Below, piece after piece: positions 12,960-24,963 of a DNA stretch of 64,000 nucleotides. The translations under genes were made by a program, and so were the position numbers. Position 1 is the stretch's first letter, and each line of letters opens with the position of its first letter. The notes beneath the pieces were generated by a model, which was given only the letters and a program-made list of their open reading frames with translations, made no database searches and had not been told where the DNA came from. Source of the stretch: Paulownia fortunei (taxonomy: Eukaryota > Streptophyta > Magnoliopsida > Lamiales > Paulowniaceae); the NCBI GenBank assembly GCA_019321725.1, contig CM033108.1:8264060-8328059 (forward strand), given 5' to 3'.

Positions 12960-14590
12960 AAACAATGCTGCAAAATGGTGAGAACTTGTGGTGAGAGCAG
13001 TGGTGGTGCCAGAGAGCAGAGAGATAAGGCACCCACCCCAGGTAATGATTGAGATACCATGATTAACCGGTTAACAAAGTTGATTGAATGACAGTCTACT
13101 GCGGGTAAAGGTAAACCAATAATGGGCAGAGTATATATATAAGGTGGGAGAATAATTTAGGAGGCTGGATCCCCCGACATTTGAGGATACTATTGATCCT
13201 ACTGCAGTAGAGGACTGGTTGAGGACCCTGGAAAATATGTTCCAGTACAGTAGGGTGTCAGAAGATGAGAGGGTAATGTGTGACACTTTCATGCTTTGTG
13301 GTAGTGCAGGCCATTAGTGGGACACGATCAGCAGCATAGAGGATATTACCACCATGAGCTGGGACAGATTCAAGGAGTTATTATGAAATAAATATTTCAT
13401 GGCCCCAGTTCGCATGATAAAGATCAACGAATTTATACAACTGCGATAAGAAGCGATGACTATTGGGGAATATATTCGTAGATTTGAACAGCTGTCTAGG
13501 TTTGCTACGCACATGGTCAGCAAGGCGTTGGTGGCAGAATAGGCTGAATCGAGAATCACTTGTGCATAGGAGGTTCGATTGCAGTTTAGACAGTAGGGAT
13601 AGAGATGGATTATGGGACAAAAGAGGTCGATCCAAATGTAGAGGTCGGGATTTAAATTTTAAGGAGAATAAGGCCAACAACAAGAAGGTTGAAGTAAGAA
13701 GCCATGGGTCGAACGAGGAAAAACACCGATGCCAGAAGCTATGTGTTAGAAATATGGCAATCGACATACTTGAGGCTCCTCTACAGATACCAGGACGTGC
13801 TTTCGATGCGGAATGCTAGGACATATTGCTAAATTTTACCCAAGTAAATAAAATCACACCAAACAAAGGAATGTACTAGCCAAGGTGTTCACCATGACCA
13901 GGGCGGATGCAGAGGCAAGTCCATTGGTGGTGACAGATAAACTTTATATTTCTAGTATTCCAACACTTGTGTTATTTGATTTTGGAGTCACACATTCATT
14001 TGCATCCATTGAATAAGTGAAGAGGTTGGGTAGAATACCAGATATAGTAAAAATCATTTATAGTGTAATAGTACTCTCTAGAGATGCTAGATAAATCGAT
14101 CGAATTTTGAGAGCTTGTGTTATACCTGTTGAAGGTAGAGAATTATATGTTGATCTGATTGTACTGGATATGAACAATTATGATGTCATTTTGAGTATGG
14201 ATTGGCTGTCAAGTACATGGCAACTATCGACTGTAAGGAAAAGACAGTGATATTTCAACTTTCTGAGAAAGAATATTTCACATTTGCCAACATTGTGAAG
14301 AATTTCAGGTTCCCAGTGAAGTTGCAACGGTTACTCGATGCTGGTTGTGAAGGGTACTTGGTGAGTGTCATGAGTATTGAGGAACAACACACACCAACTC
14401 TTAGTGAAATACCAGTGGTGTGGGAATATACTGAAGTATTCCTAGATGATTTTCTAGGATTGCCACCTGATCGTTAAATAAAGTTTGTTATCGACATACA
14501 ACCAGGAACGTCTCCAATTTCTAAAGCTCCCTACAAAATGGCTCACTTGGAGTTGAAAGAATTGAAAGTACAATTGCAAATTGAGAATAG
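12960..14590 (+). pseudogene. Gypsy gag-protease remnant with truncated pol
   Basis: Retrotransposon gag core at about 13165-13600 in broken frames (DPTAVEDWLRTLENMFQYS, SWDRFKELL, TIGEYIRRFEQLSRFA). A zinc knuckle at 13798-13839 reads CFRCGMLGHIAKFY, its last cysteine replaced by tyrosine. The protease follows: LVLFDFGVTHSFAS (about 13965-14010), where DSGATHSF is usual, and LDMNNYDVILSMDWLS (about 14165-14210). The frame at 14202-14477 continues with IDCKEKTVIFQL and VWEYTEVFLDDFLGLPPDR, the linker before RT. Coding sequence stops abruptly at about 14585, joined directly to LTR sequence. Confidence 0.87.
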
Positions 14591-15099
14591 TGTTTGATGT
14601 TGGTTAATATTACAGGTAGTTTGAGATGCATGACTTGATATTGTGAATTATTCTTTGACATGCATAAATTTTACTTGTTGAACGTTAGCTCATACAGTTT
14701 ATGTATTGTAGGTGAGCACGACGATACTTGAAGCATCTTTTGCTGGTTGGGCGGCTGTTGGAGCTCCTGCAAATGTTTGAGGGAGTGTGTACATGCATGA
14801 TGACCTATTGAGCTATTTGGTTGGCTTATTATATTTTGAGTCTGTTGCATTATATTTTGAGACTGGTACTATATTTCGCTTTTCAAACTTTACTATAAAC
14901 AAATATGTAAATATTATGGCCGTTGTGAGTATTGTGTTTTTACATAAATATTAATTATATCATATACATGACATAATGTGAGAAAGTATTTTAAACAGGA
15001 TTGTGTGTATAAAAAGTTATTTATTTTTTCTTAAAGTGCTACAAAAAAAATATATCGCACGTACACACAAGTTCTATCTGTTTAGTAGTGGGTGTTACA
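14586..15099 (+). repeat. Truncated 3' LTR of the Gypsy element
   Basis: Copy of the 5' LTR lacking about 520 bp: after the TAATATTACAGG block it jumps to GTTTGAGATGCATGACTTG, corresponding to a jump from about 11762 to 12285 in the 5' LTR. It ends GGGTGTTACA at 15099. Confidence 0.83.
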
Positions 15100-15889
15100 A
15101 CAAACCTTCCTTATGGTTTGCTTTAAATACTCTCTTAAGGTTTTTGAAATTATATTTGTCTTTCATAATGTTTATTGTTGTTTTATATATAATTGTAATC
15201 ATATGGAATACTCTTGACATCATTATTTTGTGAAAAAATAACAAATTTTAGACCTCATGATTTAGTTCAAATTTACAAAATATCCCTTAATATTGTTCAT
15301 ATTTATAAAAGATATTTTTAACTTATGTTAAAAAATTATATTACATTCTATAACCTTATTAGGCATTTTAAATTACTTCAATTAAAATTATGTAGTTAGA
15401 AAAGTAATAACACATATCTCTTAATTTTATTTTATTTTTGTATAACTTTATTTTTATTTTTAAAAATTAATAAGCATTGCAATATTGTTGGTACCATCAT
15501 ATGAACAATTAATTAACTACTTATGTTTAAGAATTCTACTTTTTAAAAGTTAACTTGAAATTTTAGGCCTACGGTTTTCATTCTGGTGAAATTTTTTATT
15601 TTTAGTATTTTTATTAAAAAAAAATTGTATTGATTTTCGTGTGAAAATTGAGAATATATTTGGATAGAAAATTGAAGATAGAAAATTTATAAGTTTGAGA
15701 ATGATTTCAGATTTGGTTATGAGAATTTTGGGTGAATTTGTGTATAAAAAAATATAAAGAATGAAATTTTATATTTGATTTTGAATTTTAAAGTACATTT
15801 TTTCCAACAAAATACTATAAAATATTACAAAAGAATATATGGGACGAATTTAATTTAAAATAGTAAATTTAAAAAATAATTAAACAAAT
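15100..15889. other. AT-rich intergenic sequence
   Basis: No gene, repeat pair or structured element recognised; long A/T runs only. It lies between the Gypsy 3' LTR and the MULE. Confidence 0.6.
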
Positions 15890-15985
15890 ACCGTAGTTGG
15901 CGGGGGATTTAAAAAAATAAGTGAAAGCGCGCTTTTACAGGAAGCGCAATCCGAGATTGCGCTTCCTGTCAGAAGGCGCAATCGG
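15890..15985 (+). repeat. Left MULE terminal inverted repeat with nested hairpins
   Basis: Begins with the GGGGG-rich terminus at 15902. Contains a 12-bp perfect palindrome AAAGCGCGCTTT (15924-15935) and a hairpin with 14-bp perfect arms (15938-15951 and 15955-15968) and a 3-base loop CGA. Another GGCGCAATCGGATTGC unit follows at about 15975-15990. Confidence 0.85.
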
Positions 15986-15989
15986 ATTG

Positions 15990-16250
15990 CTCTCCTGCGT
16001 CTTCCTCCTTCCTCCTTTCCTCCCCTCCCCTCTCCTTTCCTCTTCCCTCTCCCCCTCCCTCCCGCGCGCACCTCCTCCCCTCTCACTTCCTCCATTTTCC
16101 CAACCCACCAACTTCCCCCATTCTCTCTCTCTCTCTCTTTCAGCCTTTCACTCAAGTTTTTGGTCAAATTTTGTTTTTGTAATTTTTTCTTTCATTTTTT
16201 GGATTCTCCCATTCCCGTCTATTTTTGTTTCTTTCGGTAAGTAATATTGT
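15990..16250 (+). promoter_or_regulatory. Pyrimidine-rich leader of the MULE, probable promoter/5' UTR
   Basis: A strongly CT-biased stretch of about 150 bp (15995-16145, ending in a CTCTCT run) stands out from the AT-rich surroundings, as in many plant 5' UTRs. GGTAAGTAA at about 16235 looks like a splice donor, with candidate acceptors at about 16315 or 16370. It would serve the transposase gene starting at 16747. Function is inferred from composition and position only. Confidence 0.45.
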
Positions 16251-16746
16251 TATTATTTTTTAAAATTTCTTAATTAAAAAAAATTACTAATTAACATTTA
16301 TATGTTTTTGTTCAGGTTAGTACGCGATATATTAAAATACGACGCAGATCATATTGTGCGTGTGACTTACAGGTATCATATTTCAATTATAATATATATA
16401 TATATATATATTATTATAATAATTGTGAAGTAAATGTATTATTATATTAAAAAAATAGATTTGATTATATTGAAATGTAATTAATATTATTTTTTATAAT
16501 GATACATGCAAGTATATTTTTAATAGCATATTTTATATGTGTAGAAGCTAATGTTTGCAAATTTTTTTTTGTATATTATATTTGTTATTTGTTATCTGTT
16601 ATTTGTTATTTGACTTGAAAATGTGAATTAAAAATTATTGAACTATTTAGGGAATCTTTTTTACAACTCTGATAATCTTAATTAAATATTATGTTTTTGA
16701 AATTATTATTTAAAATTAAAATATTAATACTTTTTTTGATGTAGTT

Positions 16747-19378
16747 ATGGCAAATAGAAACAACATTGATGTTCTGGTATATTTTGGTGGTCAAATTATA
16801 TAAGATGCTAATTCAGTGACATATGATCGCCCTACAATTGGAGTGAGGAGAATGTCTCGTAGGACAAGATTTTTTGAATTACTATTGAAAGTGTATCAGA
16901 TTACGGGCGTTGATGATAAATAATTCTTATTGAAATTATTTGGTAAGTACTGTTGCGGTAATGTGTCACAACTAATATCAATAATAGATGACGAAGGATT
17001 GGAATTTTTCTTAGATCCGGGAAGAGAAAATCAATTTGTAGAATTTTATGTTGAGGCAGAACAAATTGTTCACAATATTGTGCCTGAGATACCAACAACC
17101 AATGAGTATTATCAGTATGCATCATTTTTAAGAGATGATAGTGTGTTTGAAATAACTACAGTGACGCAAGGTATGGCAAGTGTTGGCATCAATGAGTTTA
17201 ATGTAGGTGCTTCAAGCGCTGGTCAAGAGCATTTTCAAGGTACAAATACAGAACCGTATAATGCATACACTGATGAATTATCCGACCCACTTGCCGACAG
17301 TTTAGGTGCTGAAGAACATATTAATTCCGAACCCGATGAAATTGTTGATAAAGATAATGGTGATGATGGTGATGATGATGATGATGATGATGATGGTGAT
17401 GGGGTCGAAATTGATGATTTGGAAGAGATGTATGAGCAACATGATGAGGGCAACTCATGCCAACATCAAGTGTCAGTTTATACCTCATTGCCCTCAACAA
17501 TAAATGAATATGACTCTAATCATACTATACCATTCTTCACAACATGTTACCCAGAAATAGTTGTTGATTCTATTGATATTCCAAATAGAGAAAAGTTTTA
17601 TGACTTTAGTATTGGAGAGCTTGAAAAGGGTATGGTATTCAAAAATACAAAAAATCTCCAAGCTTCAGTTAAAGATTACTCTGTACAAGTTGTCAGACGT
17701 GAGTATCGGGTGATTGAGAGTACACCAAAATTATGGAAAGTGGAATGCAACCATAGTACATCGACCACATGGTGTAATTGGGGGCTTCGAGCATCATTGA
17801 AAGCAAAGCTCGATTTATAACACCAAGTGGGGAGGACCCCATACCTGCCTTATGAATTCAGTATCTGTGGATTATCACAACCTATGTAAAAACATGATCG
17901 TAAGGTTGCTTACTAGTATAGTTCAGTGTGACCCAGCCTATGAGATTAAGTATGTCCAACAAAATGTGAAAGAGAAGTATCAGTATGAAATTTCATATCG
18001 CACAGTTTGAAACGCGCAAGGAAAAATGTTTATGGCACTTGGGAGAGCTTAGTTAGAAAATTACCTAAGTATTTGGGAGCTCTGCAAAAATGGAATCCAG
18101 GCACAATTGTGGAGTGGCATCACATCGACACCGAGTTCACAGAAAAGAAAATATTGAAATATATATTCTGGGCATTCAAGCCATGTATCGATGGGTTCCA
18201 AAATTGTCGTAAAGTAATAAGTGTTGATGGAACACATCTTTATACAAAGTACAAACACAAGTTGTTAATTGTTGTGGGGATAGATGCAAATCAACAGGTT
18301 TTGCCTCTGGCTTTTGCAGTTGTTGATGAAGAATATTTACATCTTGGAGATGGTTTTTGCATATGTTGTCTATGTATGTTGTCCGCGGGATTGAGGGTCT
18401 CTGTTTGATATATGACCGACATAGTGGCCTACTTGGAGCCGTTCAATACATACCTGATTTTATGCCACCTCGTGGGGTGCATCGTTTTTGCTTAAGGCAT
18501 GTGTCATCTAATTTCAACAAGTGGTTCAAGAGTATTGCATTAAGGAATTTATGTTATACAGCTGGTTCACAATTGACAATCAGACAATTTGATAAGGTAA
18601 TGGAAAAAATAAAGGCTCTTAACTATGATACACATACATACTTGGAGAATATAGATAAATGTCAGTGGACTCTAGCTTATGATGGAGGATGGTGATGTGG
18701 CATTCTGACAACAAATATGTCAGAATGCATTAATGGAATGTTGAAAGGTGCACGACAGCTCCCAGTCACTGCTATTGTACAGATTACGTTCATGCTATTA
18801 AATATTTTCTCGATCGACTATCTAAAGGTCGTCGAATGGTGGAGAATAACCAACCATGGCCTGATAATATATTACAAAGGTATGAGAGTTGGCAGAATCT
18901 ATCTATAGAGCATATGGTACACGTGTTTGATTACACAGATCAATCCGCGTCTGTCATAACACGTCAATCAGGATCATCCAGGAGTTTTACACATGTCGTG
19001 AAACTGAGGTCAATGGAGTGTTCATGTGGTAATTGGAGTCAATTTGGAATACCTTGCTCGCATGCAATGCATACTTGTCGGTATTTTGGAGTTAATCCAG
19101 CAACACTCATGAAATCGTACTATAGCATTGCTTCTTATGTAGATACTTATAAAGGGAAGTTTGAGCCTTTGCCAGATGAAGTTTATTGGGATGCGCCCCA
19201 TTTCGAGTTGTGGCATAATCCAACATTGCGGATTCAGAATCATCGTGGATGGAATACTACTGCTCGAATTCCTAACGAGATGGATTGGCTTCAGATACGT
19301 GCTAGACAACAAGCACGAGCAAGGCAAAGGGTTAATGCAATAGAACGTGGAACAGCTTCATCTTCCCAGCATAGATGA
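16747..19378 (+). pseudogene. MULE transposase (MURA type), broken
   Basis: ATG at 16747 (MANRNNIDVLVYFGG) is the natural start, but in-frame TAA codons at 16801 and 16921 interrupt it; the following open stretch begins without an ATG. The main frame to 17820 holds an acidic region with a GAT-repeat poly-aspartate run (about 17355-17400) and the N-terminal DNA-binding domain (VRREYRVIESTPKLWKVEC). After frame changes near 17818 and 18005 comes the DDE-type catalytic core: VISVDGTHLYTKYKHKLL (about 18215-18265), AFAVVDEE, then LIYDRHSGL and FCLRHVSSNF after another shift. A stop (TGA) follows DGGW at 18693. The C terminus has a SWIM zinc finger CSCGNWSQFGIPCSH (19020-19065). The protein would cut and rejoin the element at its inverted repeats. 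Domain identity is clear; at least five disruptions make it non-functional. Confidence 0.88.
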
Positions 19379-19626
19379 TGTCATTACAGTTAGATTAGTA
19401 TTTGCTTTTCTACGGGAGTAATACTCCTTATTTGTATGAAATAATTTTGTAATGATGTTATATTTAACTGTTGTTAATGATGTATGTACAATTTCATGTT
19501 ATATGTTAAAATTTGTGTTTAATTGTTGTTAACCATATGGTTAAATTTCATAATATATGTAAACATTCATATGATGCTATTAAAAAAATTATCCTTGACA
19601 CATGGTGTTATTCATTTGTAAACAGG

Positions 19627-22103
19627 ATGGATATTGTTTCTGTATATGGTCCACGGGATACGACAGTTTTATCCCGACAGGCTACTCACCGTTCAGAGAG
19701 TGTATTTGTTGGTGCAGTTGATAGGACACTTACAGTTAGGCACGCAGGCGCACCATTTTGGAGTCTTCATGGTGGGGAGGATGCATTGCACCCTCGTGTA
19801 GTTCATATGCTGTATGATATGGGATTCTATGGCGTCTACCAATGTGGACACTTTGATATGGACTTTCATTTGATTACTGCTCTAGTCGAGAGATGGCGAC
19901 CTGAGACTCATACATTTCATTTTCGCATTGGTGAGGTGACTGTCACACTACAAAATGTTACAGTTATTTGGGGTTTACCAGTAGATGGTCAGCCTGTTAT
20001 TGGAGTTGATCCGAGGAGATCTACCAAGCAGTGGCAGGATTATTGCCACCATTACTTAGGATTTCTACCCACTTCACAGCAGTTTAGGGGTGGGCGTATA
20101 TTGTTGAGTGCCTTGAGGGGTTATCTTGAGGCTAACCCAGTGACAGATGACACTCCCCACGATGAGTTGGAGCAATATGCACGCGGCTTTGCATTGATTC
20201 TACTCGATAGCATTATGTGTCCTGATTCATCAGGCAATAGAGTGTCATTGCTATATCTATAGAGTATGGAGCAGATTAAGGATGTTGTTTATTTTAGTTG
20301 GGGTAGTGCAGTACTGTCTTTCATGTATCGTGAGTTGTGCAATGCATCGAATAAAGACAAGAATGTTATTGGTGGTGCGATGGTGCTTCTACAGGTAAAC
20401 TTTATATAGGTATTGTTACTTTCTTATGTTATTATATCAATATGATTGCCTTGTACTATAGATTAATATATATTTTTGCAGATATGAGCATGGTCTCGCA
20501 TTACCACGTTGTGCCAAGACGATTACGTTCGCGAGTAAATATGGGCCCACTTATCGGCGCTAATGATCATGAGCTTCCACTTCCTCCATATGGTGCAAGG
20601 TATAAGCCCATTTATTACCGCTAATGATAATGAGCTTATACTTCTATTATTTGGTGATTATTGTTTCATGATTATTATTTCATGATTGTTTTTATATACA
20701 TATAGGTGGATGCAGTATTACAGCTTCACGCGTACAGCGAGTCATTCAGTCAGGATTATTAGGGATATACTAGATAGGATGACTGATAGAGAGGTGAGTA
20801 GAATTTAAGACACTTGTTTAAATTTGATTTGATTTTTCTTTTCATATATGTACAAATAATTCAGATTTATGTATTTTATAATTATAGTTTATATGGGAGC
20901 CATATGATATGAGTTCACCGGATATTATGGTGTTGGGTCCAAGGTGTAATACGCCACTGTGGAGATCTCGTTGTCTATTGATCAACTACGCTATCGTGGA
21001 GTTCCATCACCTAGAGCGGGTCATGCGCCAGTACATTCCACCAGATATACCAGCATATGAGCATACTTTACATGATGTAGACCGCAGGGGACACAGTGGA
21101 GAGAATTGGGCTCGATATCACCTTGAGTATATGTCGCAGTGGGCAAATAGACATCAGTTTATTATCATTAACCCTCCCATTACTGGGTTCGATAGTACTG
21201 AGCCTTGCTATATGGATTGGTACGATGGCATTACACGCCGTCTGATATCACCATCCCATTTGCCTATGGAGGAGGGGTACCAACCTTCACACATATCAGA
21301 TTTGGAAGTTATGGTAAGATATTCATTAATAAAAAATTTTATAATGTGTATGCATCATATTTATGATATTCTTTAATATTGTTCATTTTTTACAAGTATT
21401 TTAGAGTATGGCGGTCGAGAGGATTAGACTCAGTGCTGATGGCGCGAACGAGCAAGATATAAATTCACTTATACAGTTGAGGAGTGAAGCTATACACGCT
21501 ACTGATGATCTTAGACGCCTACTTCGTAGACAACAAGATGCTGTAAATATACCAGTACCACCACCACAAGACACACCCAGGAGGACGAGGAGGCATACTA
21601 GAGTAGTAGATGATGCGGGTCCCTCTACCTCGACACGGGGTGCATTTACTAGCCATGCTTCTACATCTTACGACATTCCTCATCCACTTATGTCTAGTGT
21701 AGCAGATGAGACAGGTCCATCCACCTCGACACATCGTGTATCACACGGTTTGGATAGCACCGCCGACTATTATGTGCCTCAACAGACACAATCGGATGAC
21801 TCATTCACTCCGTATTGGGATATGCCACCATCTACGATGTTATTTTCTACACTACTCACTTCAGATTTAGACATGGCGCAAACACCGTTTGTTCAGCAGC
21901 ATATAGGATACGATTCTGGATATGAAGATTTTACTGTCTCGCCTATTGCATTTCCACATCTAGACAGCGACTATCATGATCGTGGAGAGTCAACATCCAT
22001 AACTTCATCAGACCAATCACATGATATTGCTGCTGCTCAGGGTGGACGTCGAGGTAGACGCCAACGCCAACGACATACGTGTAGCACTGGTGGTCTTTTT
22101 TAA
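19627..22103 (+). pseudogene. Plant mobile domain (PMD/MAIN-like) protein gene inside the MULE, broken
   Basis: Five exons follow frame and splice consensus: 19627-20394, 20482-20599, 20706-20793, 20888-21313 and 21405-22103, all with GT-AG introns of about 85-110 bp. Start chosen at the ATG of MDIVSVYGPRD, directly before the conserved N-terminal block. The PMD core reads LHPRVVHMLYDMGFYGVYQC, HTFHFRIGEVTVTLQNVTVI, WGLPVDGQPVIG and FSWGSAVLSFMYRELC, continuing to PLPPYGARW and WEPYDM. The last exon is a disordered Ser/Thr/Asp-rich tail ending in a basic RRGRRQRQRH patch. Disruptions: TAG at 20260, TGA at 20485, and a frame change shortly after 20490. PMD proteins in plants include MAIN and MAIL1, nuclear factors acting in silencing and genome stability; what element-borne copies do is not established. 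Confidence 0.85.
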
Positions 22104-22491
22104 TATTTTTTTTATTCTTGTATTTTTCAAAAATTTTAAATTCAATACTGTAATTATTATTTAAAAAAATTATTTGTCTGATTTATGAAACAAAAATAGT
22201 ATTGTTATTATTTTTATTAAAATATTTACATACATATACTAAAGTAAAAAAAAAATCAAACAACATAACTTTATGTTATTTATTATTATAATAAAAAATA
22301 TTTACTTAAATACATACATACATATATATATATATATATCTAAAATATATGTATAAAATATCAATCATCCTTAATTACATCTCACTCCTTATTTCTCCAC
22401 GCCTACAAATTTATATATTAATTATATATAAAGTAAATATAAATATATATATATATTTAAAAAATATAGATATAAAAAATATATTAAATTT

Positions 22492-22690
22492 GAAGGCGCA
22501 ACAGTAACTTACGCCTTCAAACTAAAAGCGCAATCTAAGATTGCGCTTTCAAAAGACGCAACTTACTATTGCGCCTTTAATCAGTAAAAAAAAAAATAAA
22601 TAAATAAATTACTATTGTGCCTTTAATCAAATTAAAATCGCAATCCTCACTTGCGCTTTCACTTATTTTTTTAAACCCCCACCCTTCCAC
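22492..22690 (-). repeat. Right MULE terminal inverted repeat with nested hairpins
   Basis: Inverted match to the left end. Contains hairpins at 22492-22518 (7-bp arms GAAGGCG/CGCCTTC) and 22525-22549 (11-bp perfect arms, loop TAA), then units with TTGCGCC and GCAATCC, and ends in the C-rich terminus at 22680. The hairpin core AGCGCAATC is shared with the left end although the loops differ. Confidence 0.83.
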
Positions 22691-24034
22691 GATATTTTGT
22701 TAATTTTAATATAAATTTACTATATATATTAATTGACTCAATATATGGCGGGATCAACATATTATTTACATCTTGCCATTAATCATTAGTTTAATAGAGT
22801 AATATGGTGGTACCCATTGGCAGTTGGACATTAATGTGAGAAAGAAAAAACCGATGGAAAAGCATAAAAAAAAATTGCAAATGAAGATAAGAGATTTCTG
22901 AGAATGAAGTGGGTTGATTGACGGGAAGTTGGAGTGACAAGGTGCAGAGATAGCTGTTACATGGGCTGGAAAATAGAGTTAATATGGGTGACTCTTTCTC
23001 GATGAAAATTTTCAAAAGAAAAAAAAATGGCTAAATTCTGTTCGAAATAGCCCAATTCAAACAAAATTTGGGTTTATGTAACAGTACCAACTTGAAATCC
23101 ACCCAAATAAAAGCCAAACGACCCCTTAGGTTTAATAGGAAGCATAATACATGCGAGGAAAAAAGAAAATAGACAATAACCTTATGTCTAGATTTTAGTA
23201 TAATATCATGAACTTAAAGTCGGATTTGGACATTTAGCTTGGTTTATTGGTAAAAGTGTCTTTAAATATTTTATTATAATAGGATAAACTACAGGGGTCT
23301 AACTATAAAATGAAAAAAATTAAAGGATATAATTATAATGTGACAAATTTAAGGGAAAATTTCTATAATTTGTACAAACCTCAAAGGAGGTTTGAATAAT
23401 TTTTTACAAAAGGCAATAAAGTCATTTCATAAAACAGTTAGGGTTTTCTAATAGAGGGGAGATAGACATGATTTGGAAAACCTAAAGAATTCTATTGTAT
23501 TTTAACCAAACTTCAGCAGAGGTTTTCATAATTATCCCAAAAATTAGTGGTTGGCACAATTGTTGTTTTTCATAAAAATACTTTTTGTTACAAGAGTTCT
23601 TGTTTTAATGATTGAGCTTGCAGCAAAAAAATATTTTTATTGAGCCGATTGTCTTTCCTTAAAATCATTTTTGTTGTCAAAATTCTTGTTTCAAATATTG
23701 AGTTAGCAACAATACTATATATACTTTATATTTATGTAATTTATATACAGATATATGAAAGCAATGTCACTAACATATAAATTTAATTTATTCATTAATT
23801 TTTTTATTTTATTTTTTACCAACACTCACTAGGAGTTTAAAAGTGATAGTACATGGTTTCACCTCTTATAGATGATGTGTCCCTCCCATCCTTTATTATG
23901 TTTCAAAGTTCAAATTTAGTAAAAAAAAAAACAAATGTAACTGGCATATACTTTTGGAAAGAGGAAAAAAGTTAATGGAGGATTTGTAAATTTCTTTAAC
24001 AAAATTGTTGAAAATGAAAAAATGTCTACTATTG
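22691..24034. other. AT-rich intergenic sequence with a possible miniature-element relic
   Basis: No gene. 23255-23570 has the look of a miniature element: GGATAAACTACAGG near the left, GAGGTTTGAATAA in the middle and GAGGTTTTCATAATTATCCC at the right, the last being the inverse of the block at 10028-10130. The remainder shows nothing recognisable. Confidence 0.4.
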
Positions 24035-24963
24035 TTAAGTATCACTTTACCCTCTATTGTACTTTCATTCTATCTCACTTTAATCTCCATACTCTCGTTG
24101 TCCACTTTACTCCCTATACTTTAAAAAGAATAATCAAATTATCCTTACCTATTATTAATAGTAAAATTACTTGAAAATGTTCTAAAATTAATATACTTGT
24201 ATTTATATTCTGATAATTCTTTCAACTTAACTAATTAACACTAAAAATTAAATTCATTTGAAATTTTATTCATTTTAATTGCTATTTTTTTATTAACATA
24301 GTTCCTATTAAATTCTTAAATAGTAGGATTTTTTTTATTAACTAATACACTTTTCTTATGATTTTTCTACTCATCATAAATATAAAAAATCTATAACATA
24401 TTTATAAATAATATGTTGTTATATACATAAATTATCAGTAATAATTTTTTTATTATTAATAGAATTATCAAAATTTCTTAGAAATAATTTTTGAATTTAA
24501 CATAATTTTTATGAACTTATGATAGTTTCATTAATAATAAAAACTTATTTCTAATAATTTAATATTTAATAAAATATTATTTAAAAATATATTATATATA
24601 TTTTAGATTTATAATGAGTAAAAAATTTATAAGTAAAATGTATTAGCTATAAAAGATATCCTACTATATAAAATTTTAATATTAAAACTTAAGTACAATA
24701 TAACTTTAAATGAATTTGATGTTAAGTATTAAATAATTAAGTTGAGAAAATTATTAGAACATAAATATAAATATATTAATATTAAAAAAAATTAAAGTAA
24801 TTTCATTAAAAATAATAGGTAAGGGCAATTTGGTTATTATTTAAAAGTATGGAGGGGTAAAGTAAGACCTAAGAGTATAAGGGGATAAAATGAGATAATT
24901 GAGAATAATAAATAATAAAGTAATAATTAACAAGAGTAGAGATAGTAAAGTGAGAATAACCCT
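24035..24963. mobile_element. Foldback (long-arm MITE) element, family F1 copy A
   Basis: The two halves are imperfect inverted repeats of roughly 450 bp each: for example ATCACTTTACCCTC at 24041 against GTAAAGTGAGAATAACCC near 24963, CAAATTATCCTTACC against GGTAAGGGCAATTTG, and TAGTAGGAT against ATCCTACTA. No coding capacity. A related copy lies at 55575-56660. A non-autonomous DNA transposon is the simplest reading. Confidence 0.8.

Larger units (their letters stand above)
11720..15099 (+). mobile_element. Internally deleted Ty3/Gypsy retrotransposon
   Basis: Direct repeats (11720-12806 and 14586-15099) flank a 1.8-kb interior holding gag, protease and only the very start of reverse transcriptase. 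The rest of RT, RNase H and integrase is gone. The lineage resembles Del/Tekay-type elements by gag and protease wording ([25 protein letters not shown]). If the leader at about 10505 belongs to it, the 5' LTR is about 2.3 kb. Multiple stops interrupt all frames. Confidence 0.87.
15890..22690 (+). mobile_element. MULE (Mutator-like DNA transposon) carrying transposase and PMD genes, decayed
   Basis: Terminal inverted repeats at 15902-15930 and 22653-22680 match over 28 bases with one base inserted, and both continue inward into hairpins built on AGCGCAATC...GATTGCGCT. Between them, in the same orientation, lie a MURA-type transposase pseudogene (16747-19378) and a multi-exon plant mobile domain pseudogene (19627-22103). 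Total length is about 6.8 kb. An exact 9-bp target duplication was not found; flanks are AT-rich and eroded. Association of PMD proteins with MULEs is known in plants. Both genes contain stops, so the copy is no longer autonomous. Confidence 0.88.

Noticed and set aside
15880..16167. Minus-strand Gly/Arg/Glu-rich frame
   Set aside because: Complement of the CT-rich MULE leader and terminal hairpins; composition artefact.
17235..17503. Serine-rich minus-strand and methionine-rich + frames
   Set aside because: Both are other-frame readings of the GAT repeat encoding poly-aspartate in the transposase.
16930..17820. Open frame of about 296 codons as a separate gene
   Set aside because: It opens at TTG, not ATG; the preceding in-frame sequence from ATG 16747 continues the same protein across two stop codons, so it is one broken transposase.
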